In this document: positions 36,492 through 44,686 of the stretch, in pieces
Layout of the letters: each line of letters opens with the position of its first letter
How positions within the stretch are numbered: position 1 is the first letter of the stretch
Origin: Listeria kieliensis
GTDB lineage: Bacteria; Bacillota; Bacilli; Lactobacillales; Listeriaceae
DNA: 64,000 nucleotides
Assembly (NCBI RefSeq): GCF_003369925.1
Contig: NZ_LARY01000002.1
Coordinates: forward strand, 558,001-622,000
Reading direction: 5' to 3'
Made by a program: the position numbers and the translations under genes
Notes under the pieces: model-generated
Seen by the model: only the letters and a program-made list of their open reading frames with translations
The model's database searches: none
Told to the model about the DNA's origin: nothing

Positions 36492-37043
36492 TTATTTAGT
36501 TAATTTCTCAAGGAAGGCGAGATAGCTATCCAAGATTGTTTGGAAAAATTGTTCTGTTCCCGGGATAATCGTGCCATCTTCAGCAATGGAATCCGCAATG
36601 TGACCCACATAGGCTTCTGGTTGTTGTAACGTAGGAACGTTTAAAAATACAAGCGATTGACGCAGATGATGGTTTGCTCCAAATCCGCCAATAGCTCCCG
36701 GAGAAACAGTTACGATAAGCCCCGGCAATTTATCCCAAACGCTCTTACCAAATGGTCTTGAACCAACATCTAGCGCATTTTTCAAGACTGCTGGAACTGA
36801 GCGATTATATTCTGGCGTTACAAAAACAACGCCATCTAGTTGCTTCACTTCCCCACGAAACTTTTGATAGCTTTCTGGAACCGGTCCAAAATCATCGTAA
36901 TCTTGATTATAAAGCGGAAGCTCACCTAATTCGATAAAGACAGCTTGATAGCCATCTGGGAGCAATCTCGCAAAGGATTCCGCCACTTTTTTACTATACG
37001 AATCTTTTCTTAAACTTCCTACAAAAAATCCAATTTTCTTCAT
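36492..37043 (-). CDS. NADPH-dependent FMN reductase (azoreductase/chromate reductase family)
   Basis: 183-residue flavodoxin-like enzyme. The FMN phosphate loop is GSLRKDSYSKK at residues 8-18, and the flavin ring region reads VTPEYNRSVPAVLKNALD at about 76-93. Such enzymes reduce flavins, quinones, azo dyes or chromate with NADPH. The ATG at 37041-37043 has GGAGG; the frame continues upstream without a site. It is separated by 77 bases from the hydrolase gene, which lies upstream on the same strand. Confidence 0.88.
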   Translation of the reverse strand: MKKIGFFVGSLRKDSYSKKVAESFARLLPDGYQAVFIELGELPLYNQDYDDFGPVPESYQKFRGEVKQLDGVVFVTPEYNRSVPAVLKNALDVGSRPFGKSVWDKLPGLIVTVSPGAIGGFGANHHLRQSLVFLNVPTLQQPEAYVGHIADSIAEDGTIIPGTEQFFQTILDSYLAFLEKLTK

Positions 37044-37120
37044 TATTCTAGCCTCCTGTTGTTTTATATCTTTTTCCATGCCACAAAAATGGTTCAAAGC
37101 TTGACCTGCGGGTTCTTGCC

Positions 37121-37870
37121 TTACTTTTGTGCTGCCAAAAAGCTTGCTGCTGCATCCATTGTGTCGGTATGCACAAGATGTTTTTTGCCTTCCCCGATTT
37201 CAAACACGATATTCTTGCCGTATTCTTTACCCTGATTCACTGCAACGAAACGCTTCACTGAGTCAATCGGGATTTTGGGGTCTTCTGTCCCGTGCCAGAA
37301 ATAAATCGGGCGCCCTGCTAAAAGTTCTGGACGTAAGCTTAAATCGAATTTTTCCTGCCAACTCATTAAATCGACGTAGCTTTGCGGGAAATCAACGTTA
37401 AAAGCTCGCGCTCGTTCAATGCCGCGATTGCGGTAGTCAACGATTGCCGGTTCGCCCATTAAGCAAACTGCGGCCTTGATTTCAGGATAATGCGTCAGCA
37501 AAGCGCACGTCGTGATACCACCCATCGAAAGCCCGCCAACATAGATCTCGCCGTTTGAAAGACCTTCTTTTTCGTAATACTCACAAAGCGTTTCAAATTC
37601 AAATAGATTTCCTTGGATGCTATTCCAAAAGGTAACGGATGGGATCGGCGATAGCGTTTGCTTGCGTTCGCCGTGATTAGGCGCATCTGGCAGGCAAACC
37701 CGAAACCCTTTTGCCGCAAGCTTTCTTCCCTGCGTTAAGACAAGCTCTTTATTGATTTGCCAGCCGTGATAGAAAATAACAAGCGGTAGCCTTTCCCCCG
37801 CCAGTTCGTCACGCACAACCTCTAACACTGGAATGGTATGGATTTGCTTTTTTACGACTTTGTTCGCCAT
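37121..37870 (-). CDS. Alpha/beta hydrolase (YitV-like esterase)
   Basis: 249-residue serine hydrolase. The nucleophile elbow GGLSMGGI (G-x-S-x-G) is near residue 115, the acid D in HGTEDPKIP near 195 and the catalytic H in GKKHLVHT near 230. Prolyl-oligopeptidase-like fold, cytoplasmic. The family acts on small esters, and the physiological substrate is unknown. AGAAGGGAC precedes the ATG. Confidence 0.85.
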   Translation of the reverse strand: MANKVVKKQIHTIPVLEVVRDELAGERLPLVIFYHGWQINKELVLTQGRKLAAKGFRVCLPDAPNHGERKQTLSPIPSVTFWNSIQGNLFEFETLCEYYEKEGLSNGEIYVGGLSMGGITTCALLTHYPEIKAAVCLMGEPAIVDYRNRGIERARAFNVDFPQSYVDLMSWQEKFDLSLRPELLAGRPIYFWHGTEDPKIPIDSVKRFVAVNQGKEYGKNIVFEIGEGKKHLVHTDTMDAAASFLAAQK

Positions 37871-38017
37871 CTTGTCGTCCCTTCTTCTCCTATTTTATTC
37901 GCTTTTAAAAAGTTAGCTACTTATTTATAATAACATACAAAGGTTAAATAACATTGAAAAGTGCTCACTCGAAATGCGTTTTCGGGACACAAATCGAATA
38001 ATACCCACTCGCCGTTT

Positions 38018-39457
38018 CTAGCTTTTCGCTTCAAGAATCTCTGCAAACCGCTTCGCGGCTTCTTTTGCATTTGTTTCCGTCACACGCGCAAAGGTAAGCC
38101 GCATGACGCTTCCTTTTTGCCCGAACACAAACCCTGGCATCACGAGCAGCTTTTGATCGAGAAAACGATTGAAATCGCGAGCCGTTGTTTGATTAAATCG
38201 AGGAAGCTCTATCCATAAATGAAAGCCGCCATGTGGAAGCTTGTACTGCAATTCGCCAGGAAGATACGCTTCAAGCGCCTCAACTAGCAAATCGCGCCGT
38301 TTTTTCAGTTCCGCGCGTAAAAAAGCCAAGTGTCGCTCAAAAGAACTCGATTCGAGTACAAATCGCGCAAGAACTTGTGGAAAGATACTCAATCCGAAGT
38401 CCATTTCCTGCCGCGCTTCCGCCAGCCGATTCACAACAGCTGCCGGTCCGTCCAGCCAACCAATTCGCGTCGTCGAGCCGAGAATCTTAGAAAATGAGCC
38501 GATGTAAAGCACATTTTCCTCATCCAATTTTTTCAGCGGCGTAATCCTTTGATTGGGTTGGAAATGAAGCTCGCCAAACGGATCATCTTCAACGATGGGA
38601 ATTTGGAGTTTCGCGCAAAGCGAAACGAGCGCTCGCCGCCTTGATTCCGTCATCAAATTCCCCGTCGGATTTTGGAAAGTCGGGTTCGTGAAGACCATCT
38701 TAATCCGGTGCTTGCGGTAAAGCTGTTCGAGTTCATCGGGCTTTGCTCCCGCCTCATCCATTGGCAAGGCAAAAATCCGAAGCCCCGCAGACTGAAACAA
38801 AGGCAGCGAATAAAAGTAAGAAGGCGCTTCAATTGCGACCGCGTCTCCCGGCTTCAGCAAGCATTGCGTGATCAGAAAAATCGCCTGTTGAGCGCCGGAA
38901 GTGACAAGGAGTTGGTTTGTTTCCCGCCTCAAACCAGTCGTCCGAAACATTCGCCGCCCAATGGCCTCACGAAGCGGCAAGTAGCCCAGACTTTGATTAT
39001 TTAACTCTTCCGCAAGAAAAGACTGCCACGAAAGACTCGGGGTCTCAATCTGCGGTGTCAACTCGATCGGCAGCTCCCCCGTTGCAAGATCAATTACCTT
39101 CTCCGGGTGCGCCATTTTCAGCACCTGAATCGCATCCAAATAAGGATTTGCCGTATTAAACGCCCCGCTATCCACATAATGGCGCCAGTTCGTTTTGGCT
39201 GAATCAAACAGCCCCCATTTCGCTTCATTAATCCGTGTCCCGCTTCCTTGCGTTCGAATCACTTTCCCGCTTGCCGCAAGCTCATCTAGCGCCCGCACAA
39301 CGGTCGAACGATTCACATCCAAATACTCCGCAAGCTTCCGCTCTGGCGGAAGCTTCTCGCCCGGGAGCAGCTCCCCTTTTTCAATGTGCTTCTCAACCAA
39401 GCGGATAATCTGCTGATAAAGGGGTAAATCCATTTGCTTCTCAAGTCGCCAAATCAT
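38018..39457 (-). CDS. pdxR: MocR-type (GntR/aminotransferase) regulator of pyridoxal phosphate synthesis
   Basis: 479 residues: N-terminal GntR winged helix (about 10-78, KLPPERKLAEYLDVNRSTVVRALDEL) fused to a fold-type I aminotransferase domain (about 110-475). The PLP lysine is in SFSKILGSTTRIGW. MocR proteins of this layout sense PLP and control pdxST, and PdxR of Listeria monocytogenes activates pdxST when PLP is low. Here it is divergent from pdxS with an inverted repeat between them, which fits. AGGAGGGAAG precedes the ATG. Confidence 0.92.
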   Translation of the reverse strand: MIWRLEKQMDLPLYQQIIRLVEKHIEKGELLPGEKLPPERKLAEYLDVNRSTVVRALDELAASGKVIRTQGSGTRINEAKWGLFDSAKTNWRHYVDSGAFNTANPYLDAIQVLKMAHPEKVIDLATGELPIELTPQIETPSLSWQSFLAEELNNQSLGYLPLREAIGRRMFRTTGLRRETNQLLVTSGAQQAIFLITQCLLKPGDAVAIEAPSYFYSLPLFQSAGLRIFALPMDEAGAKPDELEQLYRKHRIKMVFTNPTFQNPTGNLMTESRRRALVSLCAKLQIPIVEDDPFGELHFQPNQRITPLKKLDEENVLYIGSFSKILGSTTRIGWLDGPAAVVNRLAEARQEMDFGLSIFPQVLARFVLESSSFERHLAFLRAELKKRRDLLVEALEAYLPGELQYKLPHGGFHLWIELPRFNQTTARDFNRFLDQKLLVMPGFVFGQKGSVMRLTFARVTETNAKEAAKRFAEILEAKS

Positions 39458-39477
39458 GCGGCTTCCCTCCTACTCAA

Positions 39478-39505
39478 AATTGGATGGATAAATTCACATC
39501 CAATT
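39478..39505. promoter_or_regulatory. Putative PdxR operator
   Basis: AATTGGATG (39478-39486) and CATCCAATT (39497-39505) form a 9-bp inverted repeat with a 10-bp spacer between the divergent pdxR and pdxS genes. Confidence 0.6.
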
Positions 39506-39580
39506 GGCCGTTTTCGCTTAATTGCCATTAGCTTATCATAGGAAGCGTAAGAGCGCAATTTTGAAATGGAGGGTATCTAA

Positions 39581-40468
39581 ATGGAAAAAGCAACAGGAAC
39601 TGAAAAAGTAAAACGCGGCATGGCGCAAATGCAAAAAGGTGGCGTCATCATGGACGTCGTAAATGCCGAGCAAGCCAAAATCGCGGAAGAAGCTGGAGCT
39701 GTAGCCGTGATGGCGCTAGAACGTGTGCCATCTGATATTCGTGCAGCTGGCGGTGTAGCTCGAATGGCCGATCCACGAATCGTTGAAGAAGTCATGAACG
39801 CCGTTTCAATTCCCGTCATGGCCAAAGCTCGGATTGGGCACATCACAGAAGCGCGCGTACTCGAAGCAATGGGCGTAGATTATATCGACGAAAGCGAAGT
39901 CTTAACCCCCGCTGATGACGAATATCATTTGCTAAAAAGCGAATTCACCGTGCCTTTTGTTTGCGGCTGCCGCGATCTTGGCGAAGCCTTGCGCCGAATT
40001 GGGGAAGGGGCGGCGATGCTCCGGACAAAAGGCGAACCAGGAACCGGAAATATCGTTGAAGCCGTGCGACACATGCGGAAAGTAAACAGTCAAATCAGCC
40101 AAATCTCAGGTATGAGCGATGATGAACTGATGGTTGCGGCAAGAAACTTAGGGGCTCCCTACGAACTAATCAAAGAAGTGAAAACGCGCGGCAAATTACC
40201 CGTTGTCAATTTTGCAGCAGGCGGTGTAGCGACACCGGCTGATGCAGCCTTGATGATGTCGCTTGGCGCAGATGGCGTCTTTGTCGGCTCTGGCATCTTC
40301 AAATCCGAAACCCCATCCAAATTCGCCAGTGCAATCGTGCAAGCAACTACTTATTACGAAGACTACAAATTAATCGGTGAGCTATCCAAAGAACTCGGCA
40401 CCGCCATGAAAGGCATCGAAATCACCCATTTAACGCCTGAAGAGCGCATGCAAGAACGGGGGATTTAA
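39581..40468 (+). CDS. pdxS: Pyridoxal 5'-phosphate synthase, synthase subunit
   Basis: 295-residue TIM-barrel lyase that makes PLP from ribose 5-phosphate, glyceraldehyde 3-phosphate and ammonia. Features seen are [17 protein letters not shown] at the N terminus, the first lysine region VMAKARIGH and the [14 protein letters not shown] phosphate loop near the C terminus. It works as a dodecamer with PdxT. Full length. A TGGAGGG site precedes the ATG. It is followed by pdxT with one base between them. Confidence 0.98.
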   Translation: MEKATGTEKVKRGMAQMQKGGVIMDVVNAEQAKIAEEAGAVAVMALERVPSDIRAAGGVARMADPRIVEEVMNAVSIPVMAKARIGHITEARVLEAMGVDYIDESEVLTPADDEYHLLKSEFTVPFVCGCRDLGEALRRIGEGAAMLRTKGEPGTGNIVEAVRHMRKVNSQISQISGMSDDELMVAARNLGAPYELIKEVKTRGKLPVVNFAAGGVATPADAALMMSLGADGVFVGSGIFKSETPSKFASAIVQATTYYEDYKLIGELSKELGTAMKGIEITHLTPEERMQERGI

Positions 40469-40469
40469 A

Positions 40470-41039
40470 TTGAAAAAGACGATCGGCGTGTTAGCCTTGC
40501 AAGGTGCCGTAAGCGAACATTTAGCAGCCATCCAAAAAACAGGCGCCGAAGCCATTCCCGTGAAGCATTCCGACCAACTTGGAGCCCTTGATGGATTGAT
40601 TTTACCCGGCGGAGAAAGTACGACGATGCTCCGCTTCATCAATCATTATGATTTTGCTGAGCCGCTGCGTAGTTTCCATCAAGCAGGTAAAGGAATCTTC
40701 GGGACTTGTGCGGGGATGGTGCTTGCGGCGCGGGAAACGGATAGCGGGGAAAAAAGTCTCGGCTTGATCGACGCAAAGGTGGTTCGAAATGGCTTTGGCC
40801 GCCAGAAAGAAAGCTTTGAAGCCTCGCTCACGATCCAAGGAATTTCAGGTGGACCATTCCAAGCTGTATTTATCCGAGCACCCTATCTCGAACAGCTTGG
40901 AAGCAATATCGAGGTTCTTGCAAAAGTAGAAGAAAAAGTGGTGGCAGCGCGGCAAGAAAAAGTGCTCGTCACAGCTTTCCACCCAGAACTAACAGACGAT
41001 TTACGGCTGTTAGAATATTTTATCCACGAATGTGTTTAA
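40470..41039 (+). CDS. pdxT: Pyridoxal 5'-phosphate synthase, glutaminase subunit
   Basis: 189-residue class I glutamine amidotransferase that feeds ammonia to PdxS. GGESTTM is near residue 46, the catalytic cysteine is in GTCAGMV near 79, and the H/E pair is in FHPELTDD near the C terminus. TTG start directly after pdxS, with GGGGG inside the end of pdxS as its site. The pair forms a two-gene operon. Confidence 0.97.
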   Translation: MKKTIGVLALQGAVSEHLAAIQKTGAEAIPVKHSDQLGALDGLILPGGESTTMLRFINHYDFAEPLRSFHQAGKGIFGTCAGMVLAARETDSGEKSLGLIDAKVVRNGFGRQKESFEASLTIQGISGGPFQAVFIRAPYLEQLGSNIEVLAKVEEKVVAARQEKVLVTAFHPELTDDLRLLEYFIHECV

Positions 41040-41055
41040 AAAAGACATAAAATAA

Positions 41056-41128
41056 AAAAGAACAGAATCGTCAATGCGTCATTTTTGCAAATGACTTTAT
41101 TGAACGATTTCTGTTCTTTTATTTTTAG
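41056..41128. terminator. Bidirectional terminator after pdxT
   Basis: AAAAGAACAGAATCGT (41056-41071) pairs with ACGATTTCTGTTCTTTT (41104-41120) with one bulged T. The loop holds a small inner hairpin (CATTTTTG/CAAATG). It separates pdxT from the convergent XRE gene. Confidence 0.8.
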
Positions 41129-41170
41129 CTAGTTGGTCTCATTTTATCCCAAATTTGTTGCCTTTTTAGC

Positions 41171-41719
41171 TTAATTATAGATTGTTTTTTGATTGAATTT
41201 GATATATTTGATAAAAAACTCTAGCAAAATTTGTGTGAATTTTTTTGCTAGCGGGTACCAGAGCCAGCCAATCAGCATCAAAACAAAGCTAAGTAGTAGT
41301 TGTAATGCTTCAAAGTCTTGCCAACCGACTGCTGTTACACTAATATACAGGATTGGTGCTAGAATGAAAATAAAAGTTACTGCCCAAAAAGTTAAAACAA
41401 GGGCAATTGCTGTAACCGCCACACTTGAAAATAAAAGCAAATTAAAAAACAACACGCCAATCAAAGCTAGCCAATTCACTTTTTTCATCTTTTTTTCTCC
41501 CCCGATCTCATTCGCTTCTTTTTTAGTTTCGGAAAGTAATTCATCCGTGGAAAGCCCGTATAAATTCCCGAGTTCTTGCAAGACAAAAATATTGGGCATC
41601 GTTTTATTTTGCTCCCATCTCGAAACGGTTTGCCGCGTGACATAAAGTTTTTGCGCCACTTCTTCTTGTGTCAAATTTTTTTCTGTTCGTGCTTGTTTTA
41701 GCGATTCCCCTAACGTCAT
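41171..41719 (-). CDS. XRE-family regulator with membrane domain
   Basis: 182 residues. An HTH_3 domain occupies residues 5-60 (LTQEEVAQKLYVTRQTVSRWEQ), followed by a linker and three to four hydrophobic helices (about 82-165). Membrane-attached XRE proteins of this build are common in Listeria and lactobacilli, and are thought to link DNA binding to a membrane signal. There is no partner gene. The short C-terminal tail is lysine-rich. Confidence 0.85.
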   Translation of the reverse strand: MTLGESLKQARTEKNLTQEEVAQKLYVTRQTVSRWEQNKTMPNIFVLQELGNLYGLSTDELLSETKKEANEIGGEKKMKKVNWLALIGVLFFNLLLFSSVAVTAIALVLTFWAVTFIFILAPILYISVTAVGWQDFEALQLLLSFVLMLIGWLWYPLAKKFTQILLEFFIKYIKFNQKTIYN

Positions 41720-42122
41720 TTTGTTTCCTCCCTTATGCTTCTATTATCTCGGATTTCACCAAAAAAGCAAAGCAACAAATGTGTTACATCCGCTAGATAA
41801 CACGTTTATCACTTGGAAAAATTGAAAATTACTGTTTATTCTTTCATCTATAATAACTTTCTATAAATCTAAATCCCCTCTCTTTAATTAAGCATAGTTT
41901 TTTCTGCTTTACTTCTTTTCTTTATGGAAATATTTTCCCATCCAGAATACAACTTCTTCATTACAAGAAACAAAATTCGGCTAAAAATTTACACATAAAC
42001 TTCACAAACTTCTTATTTTCCCTTCTTTAAGAAAAAATTATTCCTTCAGTTTCCAGTATACTTTTATAGACAGCTACAATTTTGCAATCAATTTTACTAA
42101 AAAGCTTTTGGCTACTTTACGA
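41720..42122. other. Intergenic region upstream of two small genes
   Basis: AT-rich with no convincing frame. A possible -10 TATACT is near 42056. Transcription from it would meet the terminator at 42123-42157 before the small genes. A partial dyad TAACACGTTTATC is near 41799. Confidence 0.4.
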
Positions 42123-42157
42123 AAAAAAGGATATCCAACAGCTGGATATCCTTTTTT
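42123..42157 (+). terminator. Terminator/attenuator immediately before a small gene
   Basis: A perfect 15-bp stem (42123-42137 with 42143-42157) ending in six Ts. The ribosome site GAGGAGG of the next gene starts only about 7 bases later, so there is no room for a promoter between them. The small genes can only be transcribed by reading through it, which marks it as an attenuator. Confidence 0.8.
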
Positions 42158-42175
42158 CTGTTTGAGGAGGAAAAA

Positions 42176-42355
42176 ATGTATAAAATTATCGGAGTTGAAA
42201 CCAGAAAGGTATATTACGAAGCCTCAACAAAGTCAGCTGTTTCTCGCTGGTTAAATGGGCACGGTCCACAAATTGACGAGCGTAAGACTGGCATTCAAAA
42301 CAAAGTATTTCCCGAGCTACTAAAAATTATCAAAAGTGAAGAAATACACTTATAA
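42176..42355 (+). CDS. Small unknown protein, 59 aa
   Basis: Not recognised. The frame starts MYKIIGVETRKVYYEAS at an ATG with a good GAGGAGG site and ends in LLKIIKSEEIHL. The N-terminal half looks like a short beta hairpin followed by a helix (KSAVSRWLNGHG); the C-terminal half is helical and basic/acidic mixed. No signal, membrane or metal motif. It sits right behind an attenuator and 26 bases upstream of a second small gene. The attenuator and ribosome site argue that it is real. Confidence 0.65.
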   Translation: MYKIIGVETRKVYYEASTKSAVSRWLNGHGPQIDERKTGIQNKVFPELLKIIKSEEIHL

Positions 42356-42381
42356 GGCAAGAAAGGAAGAGTAAGCAGACA

Positions 42382-42591
42382 ATGAATTGTTCTTTATTTT
42401 TAGGAAAACCTTTAACAACCGATGAGCAGCAGACCTTCGAAACCAGGTTTATTCATCAAACAGATATCACTTATTATCGTAACTTAAAAAAATACTACAT
42501 GGAAAACATCGAATCTAGACGTGTTCAGGGGCTTTCATATAGCGATATAAAACTTCAAGTTCACGAACATGTTAGACAAATTCAAGAGTGA
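42382..42591 (+). CDS. Small unknown protein, 69 aa
   Basis: Not recognised. 69 residues starting MNCSLFLGKPLTTDEQQTFE, mostly helical, with charged helices YYRNLKKYYMENIESRRVQG and DIKLQVHEHVRQIQE. No membrane segment. AAAGGAAG lies 12 bases upstream, which is distant, so the start is less sure. It appears to be the second gene of a small operon and is convergent with a PrfA-like regulator gene. No terminator is seen between the two. Confidence 0.6.
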   Translation: MNCSLFLGKPLTTDEQQTFETRFIHQTDITYYRNLKKYYMENIESRRVQGLSYSDIKLQVHEHVRQIQE

Positions 42592-42658
42592 GGAAGTGCA
42601 GAATTATCAAGTTGGAGAAAATAGGCAGTTATTGTGGCCAGTTTAGGAGAAGAATAAT

Positions 42659-43357
42659 TTAAAACACGCTGTATTCAGAAAAACTTTCAGCTTTTAGATA
42701 TTCCTGTAATCTACTTCGACTAATAATCAATTCTTTATCACATTTTTCAAAAATACCATAGTCATCCAGTTCACGAATTGCTTCACTTGTTCTAGCTTTC
42801 CCTGCGTTAGCAATTTGTGCGATAAATGTACGGTTAGCAAAGCTCGGCAGTCGGTATAAATCATCCGTTAGCTTTTCGCCAACTTGCTTAGCAATTCTTA
42901 CTAATGCCCATGAGATTTTAACAGCCGTTTTTTTATTGGCAAGAATGTGAGAAAAAGATACGGTGATAAACTGTTTGATGATTTCTTCAATCAATTGGTG
43001 GTATTTGCGAGGATCCAAGTAGAGGTGAGATAGGAAGAATTCCTTTTCAATTTCGTAAATTTCAACATTATCGAGTGCAATAACTTGATAATGTATGAAG
43101 TCTTTGATTACCCATTCCGAGTGATTTTCAATAAGCGCTTCGGCATTGATTACATTGCCCTTAGTAAGAATTTCAGTATGGATTTTCTTACCATCTTCCG
43201 TTGCGACTTGAACAATTAAGGTTCCCTTTTCAATAATCAAAATCCGATCATCTTTTTCTTCTTTCGTACTATAACAAATTTGTTGTGGCTTAAAATAAGT
43301 TGATTTCCAAAAAGTCGGATACCATTCTTTAGCTAGATCTTTATCAATAATCATCAT
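42659..43357 (-). CDS. PrfA-like Crp/Fnr-family regulator A
   Basis: 232 residues, the size of PrfA (237). The N-terminal beta-roll is at about 20-115 (RILIIEKGTLIVQVATEDG, TEILTKGNVINAEAL), a long dimer helix follows, and the C-terminal helix-turn-helix is at about 165-215 (RTFIAQIANAGKARTSEAIREL). Strongly similar to regulator B encoded at 44687, for example KGxxINxEAL and EIEKEFxLSHLYxDPRKYH in both. The start at 43355-43357 has AAAGGA 5 bases upstream; the frame extends to 43417 without a site. Its long leader contains a terminator at 43581-43628. Confidence 0.87.
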   Translation of the reverse strand: MMIIDKDLAKEWYPTFWKSTYFKPQQICYSTKEEKDDRILIIEKGTLIVQVATEDGKKIHTEILTKGNVINAEALIENHSEWVIKDFIHYQVIALDNVEIYEIEKEFFLSHLYLDPRKYHQLIEEIIKQFITVSFSHILANKKTAVKISWALVRIAKQVGEKLTDDLYRLPSFANRTFIAQIANAGKARTSEAIRELDDYGIFEKCDKELIISRSRLQEYLKAESFSEYSVF

Positions 43358-43580
43358 TTCATTCCTTTCATCATTTTTAGTAACACTTTTATTCTCAGCG
43401 ATTAATTGGTTACTCAATTGATTAATTCGGAAGTTTTATCCTTGGTGTCATTATTATGTGAAAAAGTTTACTTTCACACCTTACTACCAATTTACCTGAA
43501 TAAGTTCAATAAGTAAATACTTTTACAACAAAAATATATACTTGATTCTAAGTGCCTATATAATCAAAAGATTATAGGTC

Positions 43581-43628
43581 AAAAAGAGCAAATGATCATT
43601 TAACGTGTTAAAGTCATTTGTTCTTTTT
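43581..43628 (-). terminator. Terminator-like palindrome in the leader of PrfA-like gene A
   Basis: AAAAAGAGCAAATGA (43581-43595) pairs with TCATTTGTTCTTTTT (43614-43628) and an inner perfect dyad TTTAAC-GT-GTTAAA (43599-43612) caps it. U tracts exist in both directions. It lies 224 bases upstream of regulator A on its own strand, so it could act as an attenuator. Confidence 0.6.
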
Positions 43629-43943
43629 GCTTATTGTTGATTTTCTATAACTATCAGATATAAAATTCAAAAACCAAGCTTAAATCAGCATACCAGTACC
43701 ATCATCGTTTCAAGACTAATATAGTATGAATTTGTTATCCTCTAACACGAAATGGAAAAAAGGCCTATTTAAAGCCTAATTGCAATGCTCTTCAAGAAAG
43801 AATTCTTTTTCAATTTATGATCTGATCGTTGTATTTTTAAAATGATAATCAATAAAAAAGAAGTGCTTTAAGCCCACAAATATATGGCTGATTTTTTATG
43901 ACACTTTCTTTATTCTGACGATCTAAAAGATAATTTTTTTAGA

Positions 43944-43958
43944 CTTTAACGCTTTAAA
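43944..43958 (-). promoter_or_regulatory. TTTAAAGCGTTAAAG dyad box, second copy
   Basis: Read on the minus strand it is identical over 15 bases to 32271-32285, and likewise lies downstream of a copy of the 70-bp element, on the way to PrfA-like gene A. Confidence 0.5.
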
Positions 43959-44071
43959 TGGAATATAAAGTAAACAAAGATACACTAATCATATGGATTC
44001 TACTTTTTATCTTTCGTCTTTCTATAAAGACGGTATATGAATAACTTTTATAACAAATCTCGCTTAAAAAC

Positions 44072-44141
44072 AAAATTCTTAATATTCTTTTCAGCCGACA
44101 ATAAAAGTGTCAATTCTTCATAGAATAGTCACACAAAAAAG
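44072..44141 (-). repeat. 70-bp promoter-like element, copy B
   Basis: The reverse complement matches 32119-32187 at about 60 of 70 aligned positions with one gap, by eye. On the minus strand it carries TTGACA followed after 18 bases by AAGAAT, and points at PrfA-like gene A. Upstream of it on that strand a palindrome (44145-44167) plus T run could end earlier transcripts. Confidence 0.75.
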
Positions 44142-44144
44142 CGC

Positions 44145-44167
44145 TTATGTTTCTTGAAGAAACATAA
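44145..44167 (-). terminator. Palindrome with U tract upstream of element B
   Basis: TTATGTTTCTT (44145-44155) and AAGAAACATAA (44157-44167) form an 11-bp stem with almost no loop; six Us follow within a few bases on the minus strand. The equivalent place beside copy A has a degenerate version. Confidence 0.5.
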
Positions 44168-44395
44168 CAAAACTTATATGCACTTATAATTAGTATTATA
44201 TTAGTGTTTTCTGCAATCATTTCTCACACAAGATCAATGATATGATTAATATTGTTTTATACTTTTATATTCAATTAATTCAGAACTATGTATAATATGT
44301 CTGGTTTTTAAAATTTAATTTATTTGACTATCAAATCATGAAGTATTTTGCGATGATTATAAATTTTTTTTAGCACATTGGTCTATACCTAATTC

Positions 44396-44424
44396 TTGAC
44401 ACATTAATATTCTGCTATTAATAA
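44396..44424 (+). promoter_or_regulatory. Candidate promoter of PrfA-like gene B
   Basis: TTGACA (44396-44401), 17 bases, TAATAA (44419-44424, poor -10). It would make a leader of about 250 nt containing the attenuator. Confidence 0.4.
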
Positions 44425-44485
44425 AAATATAAACAGAAAAATCCAAAACTAATACTAGGCGTTTAATACATTTTGTTGTTTTAAT

Positions 44486-44614
44486 GAGCATTTTTTGAAC
44501 ATTTTTACTTTAATAAAACAAAAAAAAGAAAACTCGCTCGCCGCAACGGCTAAACGAATTTTCATTTTCACTCAAACAGGGATATATCGGCTGTTCAAAA
44601 AATGCTCGTTTTTT
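44486..44614 (+). terminator. Leader attenuator of PrfA-like gene B
   Basis: A perfect 16-bp inverted repeat (GAGCATTTTTTGAACA at 44486-44501, its complement at 44592-44607) encloses a 90-nt loop and is followed by GTTTTTT, so it can end transcription 73 bases before the gene. Inside the loop GCTCGCC (44536-44542) is complementary to GGCGAGC (44635-44641) beyond the terminator. That pairing would compete and could act as antiterminator. A local hairpin GCCG-CAA-CGGC (44540-44550) competes with it in turn. Confidence 0.65.
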
Positions 44615-44686
44615 AGTCAACCTCACTTCTCAGAGGCGAGCACAATTCTCGTCACGCCATTACTACTATTGAAAGGATGGTATAAC

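Larger units (their letters stand above)
43358..44686. other. 1.3-kb structured region between two divergent PrfA-like genes
   Basis: Very AT-rich. From left to right it holds the terminator-like palindrome 43581-43628, a fossil-like match to PrfA-like coding sequence near 43795-43825, the dyad box 43944-43958, a hairpin CGTCTTT/AAAGACG (44015-44032) and the 70-bp promoter-like element 44072-44141. Then come a palindrome at 44145-44167, the plus-strand promoter at 44396 and a leader attenuator at 44486-44614. No frame with a good ribosome site was seen. Confidence 0.6.

Noticed and set aside
32119-44141. The 12-kb segment between the inverted 70-bp copies as an invertible or transposable unit
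   Set aside because: No recombinase or transposase is encoded, the copies differ at about 14% of positions, and the ends show no target duplication. Promoter duplication explains it better.
44495-44686. 64-residue N-terminal extension of PrfA-like protein B
   Set aside because: It overlaps the attenuator stem, has no ribosome site and no similarity to Crp/Fnr proteins, while a good site precedes the ATG at 44687.
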